The notes under the pieces were generated by a model that saw only the letters and a program-made list of their open reading frames with translations, was not told where the DNA came from and ran no database searches. DNA of 52,057 nucleotides. Source: Flavivirga jejuensis (GTDB lineage: Bacteria; Bacteroidota; Bacteroidia; Flavobacteriales; Flavobacteriaceae). The stretch is from contig NZ_JAUOEL010000002.1 of NCBI RefSeq assembly GCF_030540765.1, positions 881,835 through 933,891 on the forward strand, in the 5' to 3' direction. How positions within the stretch are numbered: position 1 is the first letter of the stretch; each line of letters starts with the position of its first letter. Made by a program: the position numbers and the translations under genes. Of the stretch, positions 42,401-50,301 are shown piece by piece.

Positions 42401-43981
42401 GGCTTTATAGACCTTGTAGGCGAATGTCAACTTATTCAAACCGCAACGAGTACCTTAGTTACTGGTTCAAATGGTAAATTAGAAAGAGACCAACAAGGTA
42501 CAGAAAACTTATATACCTATAATTGTTGGTCTTCACCAGTACATGCTAACAATCCAGATACAGCTATAGATGGTAATGAAACGTATACCGTAGCCTCTGT
42601 GTTATTTGATGGAACAAATTTATTAAACCCATTAGCTATTAATTTTGTTGGTGGTTATAATGGGAGTAATTTATCAACCCCAATAAGTATTGCAAACTAT
42701 TGGATACTCAAATTTGATAATAGAATAAGTAATTACTACCAATGGCAACGGATATTAAGTACTGGAACATTAAAAGTAGGAGAAGGTTATACCATGAAAG
42801 GACCTGGTTTTGGATCTATATCAAATGATCAAAACTATGTATTTACGGGCAAACCAAATAATGGTACCATTATTTTACCTATAAATGCAGGCAATGAGTA
42901 TTTAGTTGGAAACCCCTACCCTTCTGCCATAGATGCTGTAGAATTTTTAAATGATAATCCACATTTAGATGGAACATTATATTTCTGGGAACATTATGGA
43001 GGCTATTCTCATCTACTAGCAGAATATCAAGGTGGTTATGGTATCTATAATTATTCTGGAGGAGTTCCTGCGTTGAGTGGAATAATAGCAACACCAGATC
43101 CAGATGTAAGTCAGTCTGGTACAGCAACTAAAATACCTAAACGATACATTCCTGTAGCTCAAGGTTTTTTTGTTACTGCTTTATCTACGGGAGATATAAA
43201 ATTTGAAAATGATCAAAGAATTTTTGTAAGAGAAACAGGAGGTACGAACTCTACATTTATAAAAAGTACTAAACAATCGAAACAATCAGCTTTCAGTTTA
43301 GAAGATTCAAGACCAAAATTCAGGCTAAATTATAAGTCACCAAAAGGCTATACACGACAGCTATTAACGACCATTGATGATAAAGCATCAATCGGTTATG
43401 ATTGGGGCTTTGATGGGCTTTTAATTGAAAATAATACCGAAGACATGTATTGGAATATTGAAGATAAAAACTATACCATTCAAGGTATAAATACTCCAAC
43501 AGAGAATACGGCATTGCCTTTAAGCGTAAAAACACAAAATGGTGGTATTATTGAAATAAATATAGAAGCATTAGAAAATGTAGGTGATGATTTTAATCTG
43601 TATTTAAGAGATAATAATAATGATGCATATCACGATTTAAGAACCTCATCTTATATGACAACTTTAGATGCAGGAGTTATTAGCGACCGTTTCGAAATTG
43701 TTTTTACAAAACACACACTATCGGTTACCAATTCCAATATAGACAATTTGTTTAAAATATATTATAATGCAGTAACCTCGTCTATAGTAATAAATAACTC
43801 AAAAAACCTCCAAATACAAAAACTTACTGCAACAAATATGTTAGGACAAAAAGCATTTGAAACGAACTTAAATACCTCTGAAAAAGATATTACATTACCA
43901 GTGAATTTAACTACTGGAGCTTATTTATTAACAATTGAAAGCACTGAGAATTTTACAAAAAAAATAATTATAACCAAATAA
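39482..43981 (+). CDS. Large T9SS-secreted surface protein with thrombospondin type 3 repeats and a LamG-like domain
   Basis: 1499 residues. The signal peptide ends near KTSWSQ (about 24). Residues about 28-190 and 255-450 look like beta-sandwich carbohydrate-binding or MAM-like modules (each ending in a RYYIDDV or LAIDDISIY motif). Calcium-binding thrombospondin type 3 units occur at about 216-245, 456-485, 518-550 and 636-665 (DSDNDGVPD, DLDGDGIAD). A LamG/concanavalin-like domain (about 670-830, AYSLFFDGRNDYIE, YFKGEIEEVRVFNKALT) precedes a long beta-rich part and a T9SS sorting domain in the last about 75 residues (ending KKIIITK). It has no enzymatic motif and probably binds or tethers polysaccharide at the cell surface. 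It lies downstream of the HTCS, with its own leader, and ends at a strong terminator. Confidence 0.85.
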   Translation: MKKNHNERTFIFIFLIASFFKTSWSQTTIRSQGFDGVSNWSYTASHTNGNSSIDNSKSYNTPGSLVLKNFGNDNSAITFSTIDISSYTNVQFSIAYESVGETDNNDNLYIDYYYFDAGTWVTVSTKIADGNTAPNTVPFGTTGNTGKANPFVASIPNSATSFYAVVRGRYNNDNGGDHDRYYIDDVILTATSPDYSISKNDDLSTVTKIKGIQTFPDTDNDGVPDNIDLDDDNDGLLDSDEDSNCKTYSTASTTRTVFLNENFGVGTDRIPINGNLSGASSTYNYNNGNSSDLYDGQYTVYHNSGSDIASFSPAYWYQGEDYTSGDTNGRMAIFNANHSPGIFYEASIEGVTPNVDITYGFAVINLDRSDAPGISNREKPEVLMEILDPNNLVISSTSSGLIQPTDAANLSGDWVLIETTFKSSYTEFTVRLSNAQPGGLGNDLAIDDISIYQILCDLDGDGIADSIDLDNDNDGIPNIVELGLGAQDTDKDATVFGVDWLDANLNGVHDAYESGITKIDSDNDGVPDYSDLDSDNDGIFDALEYDGFGDIDISGNGVGNGTDISTGIDDDASDGDGLLAIIDNNDTDSDSSDHGTNGYADPLDTDGDTIPDYLDPHNDVTGIDDIDTTLYSNLDADNDGLIDGTTDVDSDGILDSFDTNTSAYGSPRDLNGAYSLFFDGRNDYIEDTNVLTSGDATIMAFVKSNGTNTLNTNRVVIGQTNYYICINTDNTISVLLNGNTIITSPTAIPDNIWVNLTATTTSGETILYINGEAIGSSTSGSITSDSSNFTIGRLANTDVDYFKGEIEEVRVFNKALTALELQRTIYQELDDTNNFDSGKIIPYSVSTSFGTSLLKYYKMNIYTDDIVDDKKTTAIDLVGAKLYNFKDIHLQTAPLPYETVTDGDWSQSATWLHGDVWDITNNGTNIDWSIVHVKNNITTSNSHELAGLLVDANSKLEINNDTYLQNSWYLKLDGFIDLVGECQLIQTATSTLVTGSNGKLERDQQGTENLYTYNCWSSPVHANNPDTAIDGNETYTVASVLFDGTNLLNPLAINFVGGYNGSNLSTPISIANYWILKFDNRISNYYQWQRILSTGTLKVGEGYTMKGPGFGSISNDQNYVFTGKPNNGTIILPINAGNEYLVGNPYPSAIDAVEFLNDNPHLDGTLYFWEHYGGYSHLLAEYQGGYGIYNYSGGVPALSGIIATPDPDVSQSGTATKIPKRYIPVAQGFFVTALSTGDIKFENDQRIFVRETGGTNSTFIKSTKQSKQSAFSLEDSRPKFRLNYKSPKGYTRQLLTTIDDKASIGYDWGFDGLLIENNTEDMYWNIEDKNYTIQGINTPTENTALPLSVKTQNGGIIEINIEALENVGDDFNLYLRDNNNDAYHDLRTSSYMTTLDAGVISDRFEIVFTKHTLSVTNSNIDNLFKIYYNAVTSSIVINNSKNLQIQKLTATNMLGQKAFETNLNTSEKDITLPVNLTTGAYLLTIESTENFTKKIIITK

Positions 43982-44176
43982 GTCACCTATTTAACCTGAG
44001 TTCGATGCAAGAATCATAGATAAAAGTCAATAAATATGTTAGATTCAACTTATAATTATTATAGACTAGCTAGCTAGTTTATGATAATTTAAGGAAGAGG
44101 ATGGTATGTTTATTGGTTTTTAGCTTGAAACTAATAGATTTGAATATATTTCAGATATCTAAAATTCATTTTATTG

Positions 44177-44231
44177 AAAGAGGCTGTCTAAAACATGTCA
44201 TTCAGAATAACACGTTTTAGACAGCCTCTTT
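44177..44231. terminator. Bidirectional terminator between the polysaccharide locus and the xylose operon
   Basis: AAAGAGGCTGTCTAAAAC (44177-44194) is perfectly complementary to 44214-44231: an 18-bp stem with a 19-base loop, flanked by A and T runs on either strand. The genes on both sides converge on it. Confidence 0.9.
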
Positions 44232-44300
44232 TTTGTTTCTTCTATTAGGCTGTTTTTTATAAAAATATAATAATAATTATACTTCTATTTACTCATTGTT

Positions 44301-45719
44301 CTATTTTTTCCAAAGACCTTCCATTTCTTCTAAGGTTTTCCCTTTGGTTTCAGGAACAAATTTCCAAACAAACCACATAGCTAATAACGACATGACGCCA
44401 TAAACCCAATAGGCAAAACCGTGATTAAACTGTTCTGTTAAAACTGAATTATCGTTCATCATAGGAAATGTTAAAGACACTAAGTAATTAGAAACCCATT
44501 GTGCTGCAACTGCTACTGCCATGGCTTTTCCTCTTATTTTATTAGGAAAAATTTCTGAAAGCAATACCCAAACTACTGGCCCCCAACTTAAAGCAAAACT
44601 TGCCACATACAACATCATACACCCTAAAGCTAAATAACCTGTTGCACCCGAGAAAAATACAAACCCAAGCGATAGCATAGCTACTGCCATTCCCAAAGCA
44701 CCAATAAGCATGAGTGGTTTTCTACCATATTTATCGACTGTTTTAACGGCAATGATGGTGAATAAAAAGTTTACGATTCCCACAATAATGGTTAATAATA
44801 AAGCGCCATCTGTATTTGGATCTATAGATTTAAAAATTTCGGGAGCATAATATAACACTACATTTATTCCAATAAATTGCTGAAAAACAGAAAGTGCGAT
44901 ACCTATTATAATAATTAACCAACCGTATGATAATAATTTACCCGAAGTATCTAGCACAGAACTTTCTATTTCGGTTAAAATTTTGACACCTTCTTCCTCC
45001 CCATTTACTTTTACAAGAACTTTTAAGGCTTCTTCTGGTTTGTTTTTCAACATTAAAGAACGTGGTGTATCTGGCACAAAAAATAATAGAACTAAAAACA
45101 ATCCAGCTGGAATAACTTCTGAAGCAAACATCCATCTCCAACCTATTTCATTTAACCAGGCATCTGAACCGCCACCTCTTGATATAAAATAGTTTACAAA
45201 ATAAACCACCATAAAACCACCAACTATAGCTAATTGATTAAAAGATACCAATTTCCCTCTACTATCTGCTGGTGCTATTTCGGCGATATAAAGTGGCGAC
45301 AGCATAGAGGCTAACCCAACACCTATACCACCAATAATTCTATAGCATATAAAAATTGTAGAAAACGTATGGTCTAACTCACCAATAGGTGCAATAAGCA
45401 TTTCTGGCATAGCAGAACCTAATGCTGATATTAAAAATAATATGGCCGCTAGAATAAGTCCTTTTTTTCTACCTAACTTTTTACTTACAAGTCCACCAAA
45501 AATACCTCCAATAATACATCCAATTAAAGCACTGGCTACTAAAAACCCTTTAAAGGCATTTGCTGCACCTTCAGATAAGCCTTTAGGTATTACAAAAAAA
45601 CTTTCTAAAGAACCTACTGTTCCTGAAATTACACCTGTATCGTATCCAAACAAAAGTCCGCCAAGTGTTGCAACTAATGTTAGTTTAATTAAGTATTTTG
45701 AATTGGTTGATGTTCCCAT
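44301..45719 (-). CDS. xylE: Sugar/H+ symporter of the MFS sugar porter family, XylE-like
   Basis: 472 residues, 12 membrane segments. Sugar porter signatures are GGLLFGYDTGVISG (near 15-28), the RxGRK-type loop SKKLGRKKG, RIIGGIGVGLASMLSPLYIAE, PDTPRSLM and PETKGKTLEEME at the C-terminus; QQFIGINVVLYYAPEIF is the substrate-site helix 7. It imports a sugar, by context D-xylose, across the inner membrane. It is the last gene of the xylose operon, 29 bases after xylA, and the short gap contains repeated TTTAG. The xylose specificity is from context; the gene symbol is by analogy. Confidence 0.88.
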   Translation of the reverse strand: MGTSTNSKYLIKLTLVATLGGLLFGYDTGVISGTVGSLESFFVIPKGLSEGAANAFKGFLVASALIGCIIGGIFGGLVSKKLGRKKGLILAAILFLISALGSAMPEMLIAPIGELDHTFSTIFICYRIIGGIGVGLASMLSPLYIAEIAPADSRGKLVSFNQLAIVGGFMVVYFVNYFISRGGGSDAWLNEIGWRWMFASEVIPAGLFLVLLFFVPDTPRSLMLKNKPEEALKVLVKVNGEEEGVKILTEIESSVLDTSGKLLSYGWLIIIIGIALSVFQQFIGINVVLYYAPEIFKSIDPNTDGALLLTIIVGIVNFLFTIIAVKTVDKYGRKPLMLIGALGMAVAMLSLGFVFFSGATGYLALGCMMLYVASFALSWGPVVWVLLSEIFPNKIRGKAMAVAVAAQWVSNYLVSLTFPMMNDNSVLTEQFNHGFAYWVYGVMSLLAMWFVWKFVPETKGKTLEEMEGLWKK

Positions 45720-45748
45720 AATGCTTAGTTTAGTTTAGTCTGTTTAGT

Positions 45749-47074
45749 TTATATGTATTGATTTATAATATTCTCAAACAACTCTTGTTTACCGCTTTTT
45801 AGTTGCAGTTCTCCATTTTCTTGAGCCATTTTATATAAGTCTTGTAAACTTAATTTTCCATTTTCAAAATCTTTTCCTTTTCCCGAATCAAAAGAGCTAT
45901 ATCTTTCTTTTCTCAGTTTTTCATAAGGTGATGATGTCATTATCTTATCCGCAATCAATAAAGCACGTGCAAAGGTATCTGCGCCTCCAATGTGTGCGTA
46001 AAATACATCTTCAATATCTGTGGAATTTCTTCTAATTTTTGCATCAAAATTTACGCCCCCACCTTGTAAACCGCCTGCTTTTAAAAATACTAGCATAGCC
46101 TCTGTGGTTTCCTGGATGTTATTAGGAAATTGGTCTGTATCCCAACCATTTTGATAATCGCCTCGGTTGGCATCTAAACTTCCTAACATGCCTGCTTTGG
46201 CTGCTACTTCCATTTCGTGTTGGAAGGTATGTTGTGCTAAAGTGGCGTGATTTACTTCAATGTTTATTTTAAAATCTTTATCTAAACCATATTCTTTTAA
46301 GAAACCTATTGCTGTTGCAGTATCAAAATCGTATTGGTGTTTTGAAGGTTCCATTGGTTTAGGCTCAATAAAGAAATTACCTTTAAATCCTTGACCTCTG
46401 GCATAGTCTCTACACATTGCTAAGAACTGCCCCATATGGTCTAACTCACGTCCCATATCTGTATTTAAAAGCGACATATACCCTTCACGGCCACCCCAGA
46501 AAACATAGTTTTCACCATCTAAAGCCATAGTAGCATCCAAAGCTAATTTTATTTGTCCGCCAGCTCTTGCAACGATATCAAAATCTGGGTTGGTTGCAGC
46601 ACCATTCATGTAACGTGGATTCGAAAAACAGTTTGCTGTTCCCCAAAGTAATTTAATACCCGATGCGGCTTTTTTTTCTTTTATGTAATCTGTAATGGTA
46701 GCCAATCGGTTTTCAGATTCTGCAAAAGTGGCTCCTTCTTTAATTAAATCGAAATCGTGAAAACAGAAATAATCAAATCCCATTTTTGAAATAAATTCGA
46801 AAGCAGCATCTGCTTTGTCTTTTGCTGCTTGAATTGGATCTGATGATTTGTCCCATTCAAAATTTTGAGTTCCTGGACCAAACGGGTCACTTCCTTCTCC
46901 GCAGAATGTATGCCAATACGCAATTGCAAATCTAAAATGCTCGCGCATCGTTTTTCCTGCTACAACCTGTTCTGGGTTGTAATATTTGAATGCTAAAGGG
47001 TTGTCTGAATCCTTTCCTTCAAATTTAATGTCTCCAATACCTTTGTAGTATTCTTTGTCTCCAATAATTGCCAT
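45749..47074 (-). CDS. xylA: Xylose isomerase
   Basis: 441 residues, the class II length. [11 protein letters not shown] holds the catalytic His/Asp near 101-104, [18 protein letters not shown] is the family signature, [15 protein letters not shown] carries the metal Glu and Lys, and [18 protein letters not shown] and GSLDANRGD give further metal ligands. It converts D-xylose to D-xylulose in the cytoplasm with two divalent metal ions. It follows xylB by about 146 bases, a gap filled by a hairpin-bearing repeat. Confidence 0.98.
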   Translation of the reverse strand: MAIIGDKEYYKGIGDIKFEGKDSDNPLAFKYYNPEQVVAGKTMREHFRFAIAYWHTFCGEGSDPFGPGTQNFEWDKSSDPIQAAKDKADAAFEFISKMGFDYFCFHDFDLIKEGATFAESENRLATITDYIKEKKAASGIKLLWGTANCFSNPRYMNGAATNPDFDIVARAGGQIKLALDATMALDGENYVFWGGREGYMSLLNTDMGRELDHMGQFLAMCRDYARGQGFKGNFFIEPKPMEPSKHQYDFDTATAIGFLKEYGLDKDFKINIEVNHATLAQHTFQHEMEVAAKAGMLGSLDANRGDYQNGWDTDQFPNNIQETTEAMLVFLKAGGLQGGGVNFDAKIRRNSTDIEDVFYAHIGGADTFARALLIADKIMTSSPYEKLRKERYSSFDSGKGKDFENGKLSLQDLYKMAQENGELQLKSGKQELFENIINQYI

Positions 47075-47139
47075 AATTAAAATTGTTTTTTCTCTTAATT
47101 GATTTGTTTTAAATAGACCTTACCCTTTTACGTTAGGGG

Positions 47140-47205
47140 TTGCAGTGAAAATCCTTTTTTGAGGAACGAAAAAAAGATTGCAACGGAAAACCCGACCCGT
47201 AGGGT
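47140..47205. repeat. Hairpin-bearing intergenic repeat between xylB and xylA
   Basis: GTTGCA (47140-47145) pairs with TGCAAC (47179-47184), enclosing ATCCTTTTTT opposite AAAAAAAGAT as a long imperfect stem. ACCC-GTA-GGGT follows at 47195-47205. I recall the pattern of a TTGCA-bounded A/T hairpin plus a GACCC/GGGTC palindrome from other flavobacterial intergenic regions. It may stabilise mRNA or tune expression of xylA relative to xylB. Confidence 0.5.
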
Positions 47206-47220
47206 AACGCCCAAATACTT

Positions 47221-48705
47221 TTATTTTTTATTTAATATGAGTTCTAACTCTTTTTTCCAGTTATTATATGCCTCTACATAAGCTTGTTTATCTTTAAAAG
47301 GTATCACCGTCATCACATGGTCGTTATCCATAATTGCTTTTCCAAAACTTTTAAAATCGCCTTTGTGTAAATTAGCTGCTCGGGCTGCACCAATAGCCCC
47401 CGTGGTATTATAAATTTCAATTTCTTGTCCTATTAAAGTAGCCACGGTATTTGCAAATATTTCTGACCGAAACAGGTTATCATTCCCCGTTCTAATTACT
47501 TTTGCTTTAATACCATCAGACTTTAATATTTCCATTCCGTAAACAAATGAGAAAGCAATGCCTTCTAAAGCTGCTCTACACATGTGCCCTTTATGGTGAT
47601 TATTTAAATTAATATTAACTAATCTTGTGCCTATATCTTTATTATTAAGCATGCGTTCTGCACCGTTACCAAATGGTAACATACACACCCCATCTGAACC
47701 TATAGGGATTTTTGAAGCTAAGGCGTTCATCTCTTCATACGAAATAACATCTAAATTATTAAGTAGCCAGCGGTATTGAATACCTGCACCGTTAATATTG
47801 AGTAGCTTTCCTATACTTAGATTAGATTTTGTATAGTTTACATGTGCAAAATTATTAACTCGGGTACTTTCTTTTCCCGATAAATTATCAGTAACAGCAT
47901 ACACAACACCCGATGTACCTCCAGTAGCAGCGACTTCGCCTGAGTTAAATACGTTTAATGATAAAGCATTATTAGGTTGATCGCCAGCTCTATAATAAAT
48001 AGGTGTGCCTGCTGCAATACCACTCTCTAACGCGCCTTTTTTATCAACTACAGATTGTAAACCAAAAGTCTCTACTATTTCTGGAACCAATGCTTTGTCT
48101 ATACCGTAATGCTCTAAGAGGACATTGGCGATTTCGTTATTTTTGAAATCCCAAAAAATCCCTTCAGACAATCCAGAAATCGTCGTGTTTATAACGTTTG
48201 AAAATTTATAGGCAATGTAATCACCTGGCAACATAAATTTATCAATCTGGTCGTAAATATCTGGTTCATTCTCTTTAACCCATTTTAATTTTGATGCTGT
48301 AAAATTTGCAGGCGAGTTTAAAAGGTTTGATGCGCAGGTTGCTTCTCCAATGGTTTCAAATGCTTTGTTCCCAATTTCAACAGCGCGACTATCACACCAT
48401 ATAATACTCTTTCGTAAAGGGTTCCCATCTTTATCAACCACCACCAAACCATGCATTTGGTACGATATTCCAATCCCTTTTATTTGGGTACTTGATATAT
48501 TATGTTGTTGTTTTAATTTAGCTATAGCTCTACAGATATGCCCCCACCAATCATCTGGATCTTGTTCTGCCCATCCATTTTTTTTGGCGAACATGGTCAT
48601 CTCTTCTTTTGGCTCTTGTACAACATCTATACTTTTGCCTGTTTCTATCTCAACCAAAGCAGCCTTGATACTCGAACTGCCAATATCTAATCCTAAATAA
48701 TACAT
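47221..48705 (-). CDS. xylB: Xylulokinase
   Basis: 494 residues from the ATG at 48705. The longer frame (to 48750) overlaps the regulator gene and adds MLCTYKINIKRLIIIM, which is not conserved, so the shorter start MYYLGLDIGSSSIKAALVE is chosen. FGGY kinase features: the N-terminal phosphate loop DIGSSS, substrate residues WAEQDPDDWW and GISYQMHGLV, catalytic Asp in YYRAGDQPNNAL, and the C-terminal ATP site EGIAFSFVYG and RTGNDNLFRSEIFANT. It phosphorylates D-xylulose to xylulose 5-phosphate for the pentose phosphate pathway. It starts 2 bases after the regulator stop and is co-transcribed with it. Confidence 0.96.
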   Translation of the reverse strand: MYYLGLDIGSSSIKAALVEIETGKSIDVVQEPKEEMTMFAKKNGWAEQDPDDWWGHICRAIAKLKQQHNISSTQIKGIGISYQMHGLVVVDKDGNPLRKSIIWCDSRAVEIGNKAFETIGEATCASNLLNSPANFTASKLKWVKENEPDIYDQIDKFMLPGDYIAYKFSNVINTTISGLSEGIFWDFKNNEIANVLLEHYGIDKALVPEIVETFGLQSVVDKKGALESGIAAGTPIYYRAGDQPNNALSLNVFNSGEVAATGGTSGVVYAVTDNLSGKESTRVNNFAHVNYTKSNLSIGKLLNINGAGIQYRWLLNNLDVISYEEMNALASKIPIGSDGVCMLPFGNGAERMLNNKDIGTRLVNINLNNHHKGHMCRAALEGIAFSFVYGMEILKSDGIKAKVIRTGNDNLFRSEIFANTVATLIGQEIEIYNTTGAIGAARAANLHKGDFKSFGKAIMDNDHVMTVIPFKDKQAYVEAYNNWKKELELILNKK

Positions 48706-48707
48706 AA

Positions 48708-49721
48708 TTATAATGAGTCTCTTAATATTAATTTTGTAGGTACATAACACTGCATACCGTCTCCTTTTGTAATAAATTCGGCAGCTTTAGTTCCTAAAGC
48801 TTTAAAATCTGTCGAAATCACAGAAATACCTTTATAAATAAACTTTTTCATTGGGGTTTCGTTATAAGATAAAAAACCAACATCGACCCCTGGCTCAAAT
48901 TCCTGGATTCTACATTGTTCTAAAAATCGCCCTAAAACCCTATCACTTACACTCATGTAGGCGATGCCTTTCTCAATATTCAAATCTTTGGCATTGGTGA
49001 TTATTTTATAATCAAAATGAAAAGCTTTACAAAATTTCTTAAAGGCTAAGACTGTTTCTTCGGGGTGATTTGTGAATGTTGGGTATATAAAATGAATGGC
49101 TTTATACTTTTTAAACAAATCTGCAGATTCTGATAAAATCTCATAGACTGATTTACCAAAATCTTGAAAAACAAAATTATTATGCGCCTCCCTATTAATA
49201 TCCCAATCTATCAGTAATAACTTGTCATTATCAATGACAGAAATAACAGAGGGGATCTCTTTATGATTAAAATTCATAACAATGTACTTATAATATTTTC
49301 CTTTGCTATTATTTATAATCGTCTTAAAATTCTCAAAATTATAATGATGAAATTGCACATCTGTAATAATGTTTTTTGGCAAATTATTAATGAAAGAATG
49401 ATACAACACTTCTTTATAAGCCTTAAAAGTATCAAGTACTAAAAGTACTTTCATAATCTTTATTGCTACGTAATACCCCTTATTTGGGACAGACTTAATA
49501 ACATCTTGTTCTTTTAAAATGGAATAGGCCTTAAAAACAGTATCTCTAGATAATTGACAGGTTTTACAAATAGAGTTTACAGAGGGCAATGCATCTCCAA
49601 TAGAGAATTCGTTATTAGTAATAGAATAGTTAATAGCATCTATTAATTGTTGATATTTAGGAGTATCGCTATTGTGATTTACTTTGAAAAAAAAATCTTT
49701 ATTCTTTATTTTATATGCCAT
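48708..49721 (-). CDS. GntR-type regulator with sugar-binding-like C-terminal domain, XylR/AraR-like
   Basis: 337 residues from the ATG at 49721. The upstream ATG at 49748 falls inside the -7 promoter box, so the shorter start is preferred. The winged helix is at about 20-85 (YQQLIDAINYSITNNEFSIG, LPSVNSICKTCQLSRDTVFKAYSILKEQ). Residues about 90-335 resemble the periplasmic-binding-protein-like sensor of LacI/AraR-type regulators (VLLVLDTFKAYKEV, IAYMSVSDRVLGRFLEQC, PGVDVGFLSYNETPMKKF). By position as first gene of the xylose operon it probably represses or activates xylBA and the transporter in response to xylose or xylulose. AACAGAACAGAACAGTACAG-like repeats just upstream of the start (49722-49742) may be its operator. 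Confidence 0.88.
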   Translation of the reverse strand: MAYKIKNKDFFFKVNHNSDTPKYQQLIDAINYSITNNEFSIGDALPSVNSICKTCQLSRDTVFKAYSILKEQDVIKSVPNKGYYVAIKIMKVLLVLDTFKAYKEVLYHSFINNLPKNIITDVQFHHYNFENFKTIINNSKGKYYKYIVMNFNHKEIPSVISVIDNDKLLLIDWDINREAHNNFVFQDFGKSVYEILSESADLFKKYKAIHFIYPTFTNHPEETVLAFKKFCKAFHFDYKIITNAKDLNIEKGIAYMSVSDRVLGRFLEQCRIQEFEPGVDVGFLSYNETPMKKFIYKGISVISTDFKALGTKAAEFITKGDGMQCYVPTKLILRDSL

Positions 49722-49745
49722 ACTGTACTGTTCTGTTCTGTTACA

Positions 49746-49777
49746 CAAACTTAATGTAATTAAACTTTTATTGCAAA
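49746..49777 (-). promoter_or_regulatory. Promoter of the xylose operon
   Basis: On the minus strand, TTTG (49777-49774) and TAAGTTTG (49753-49746) are separated by 20 bases, a full match to the Bacteroidetes TTTG/TAnnTTTG consensus. The start expected about 7 bases further would leave a leader of about 18 bases before the regulator ATG at 49721. ACAGA repeats lie in that leader. Confidence 0.75.
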
Positions 49778-50155
49778 TAAATTTTAATTAGATTATTCTA
49801 TCTATATGGCATCATTTTATGCTGCTATTTTATGCTACTTTAATGGTATCTAAAAAAGAATTATGAATCGAATAAATGAGCGTTTTTAAAACAAAAAAAG
49901 CCAATAACTAAATAATTATCAGAGTTTTACAAAATGTTAGTTTCATAAAGAAATAATTATATTATATCGGTATGAATTGAGAAAAAAGCACTCGTTTTAA
50001 CAAATAATTTCTCTTGATATTTTTTTTACATTTCACAATACAATGTGCTAAAATTCAGTCATTTGCCAAACACTTTTGTATCTTGTGCAACAATAAAAAA
50101 ATTCTTGAAACTGACTATCCCCGAGGCAAGCCATAGAGGTATTTCGCCAGTTTCA
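49778..50155. other. Intergenic stretch without a gene
   Basis: A+T-rich DNA between the xylose operon promoter and the hairpin block. I see no reading frame worth calling; a 61-codon frame at 50045-50230 runs into the hairpins and has no recognisable product. Confidence 0.5.
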
Positions 50156-50274
50156 TTTTGCCTTTATAGAGGCAAAAATCGAATTTTGTTATTTTGCCTC
50201 ACCCAGAACTGCCTTTTTTTGCAGTTCTGAACTCTCCAAAGGAGAGGTTAATTGGAACCCCAGACCCAAGGGTC
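50156..50274. repeat. Cluster of four short hairpins
   Basis: Within 119 bases: TTTTGCCT/AGGCAAAA (50156-50163 with 50170-50177), CAGAACTGC/GCAGTTCTG (50204-50212 with 50221-50229), CTCTCC/GGAGAG (50232-50237 with 50241-50246) and GACCC/GGGTC (50263-50267 with 50270-50274). All stems are perfect with loops of 2-8 bases. The block ends 27 bases before the next gene. The last palindrome also occurs near 9958-9969, before an A/T-rich stretch. It may be a structured leader RNA or a dispersed extragenic element. Confidence 0.65.
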
Positions 50275-50301
50275 GGAGAATTTTTAGATTAAAAAAAGCG
50301 T

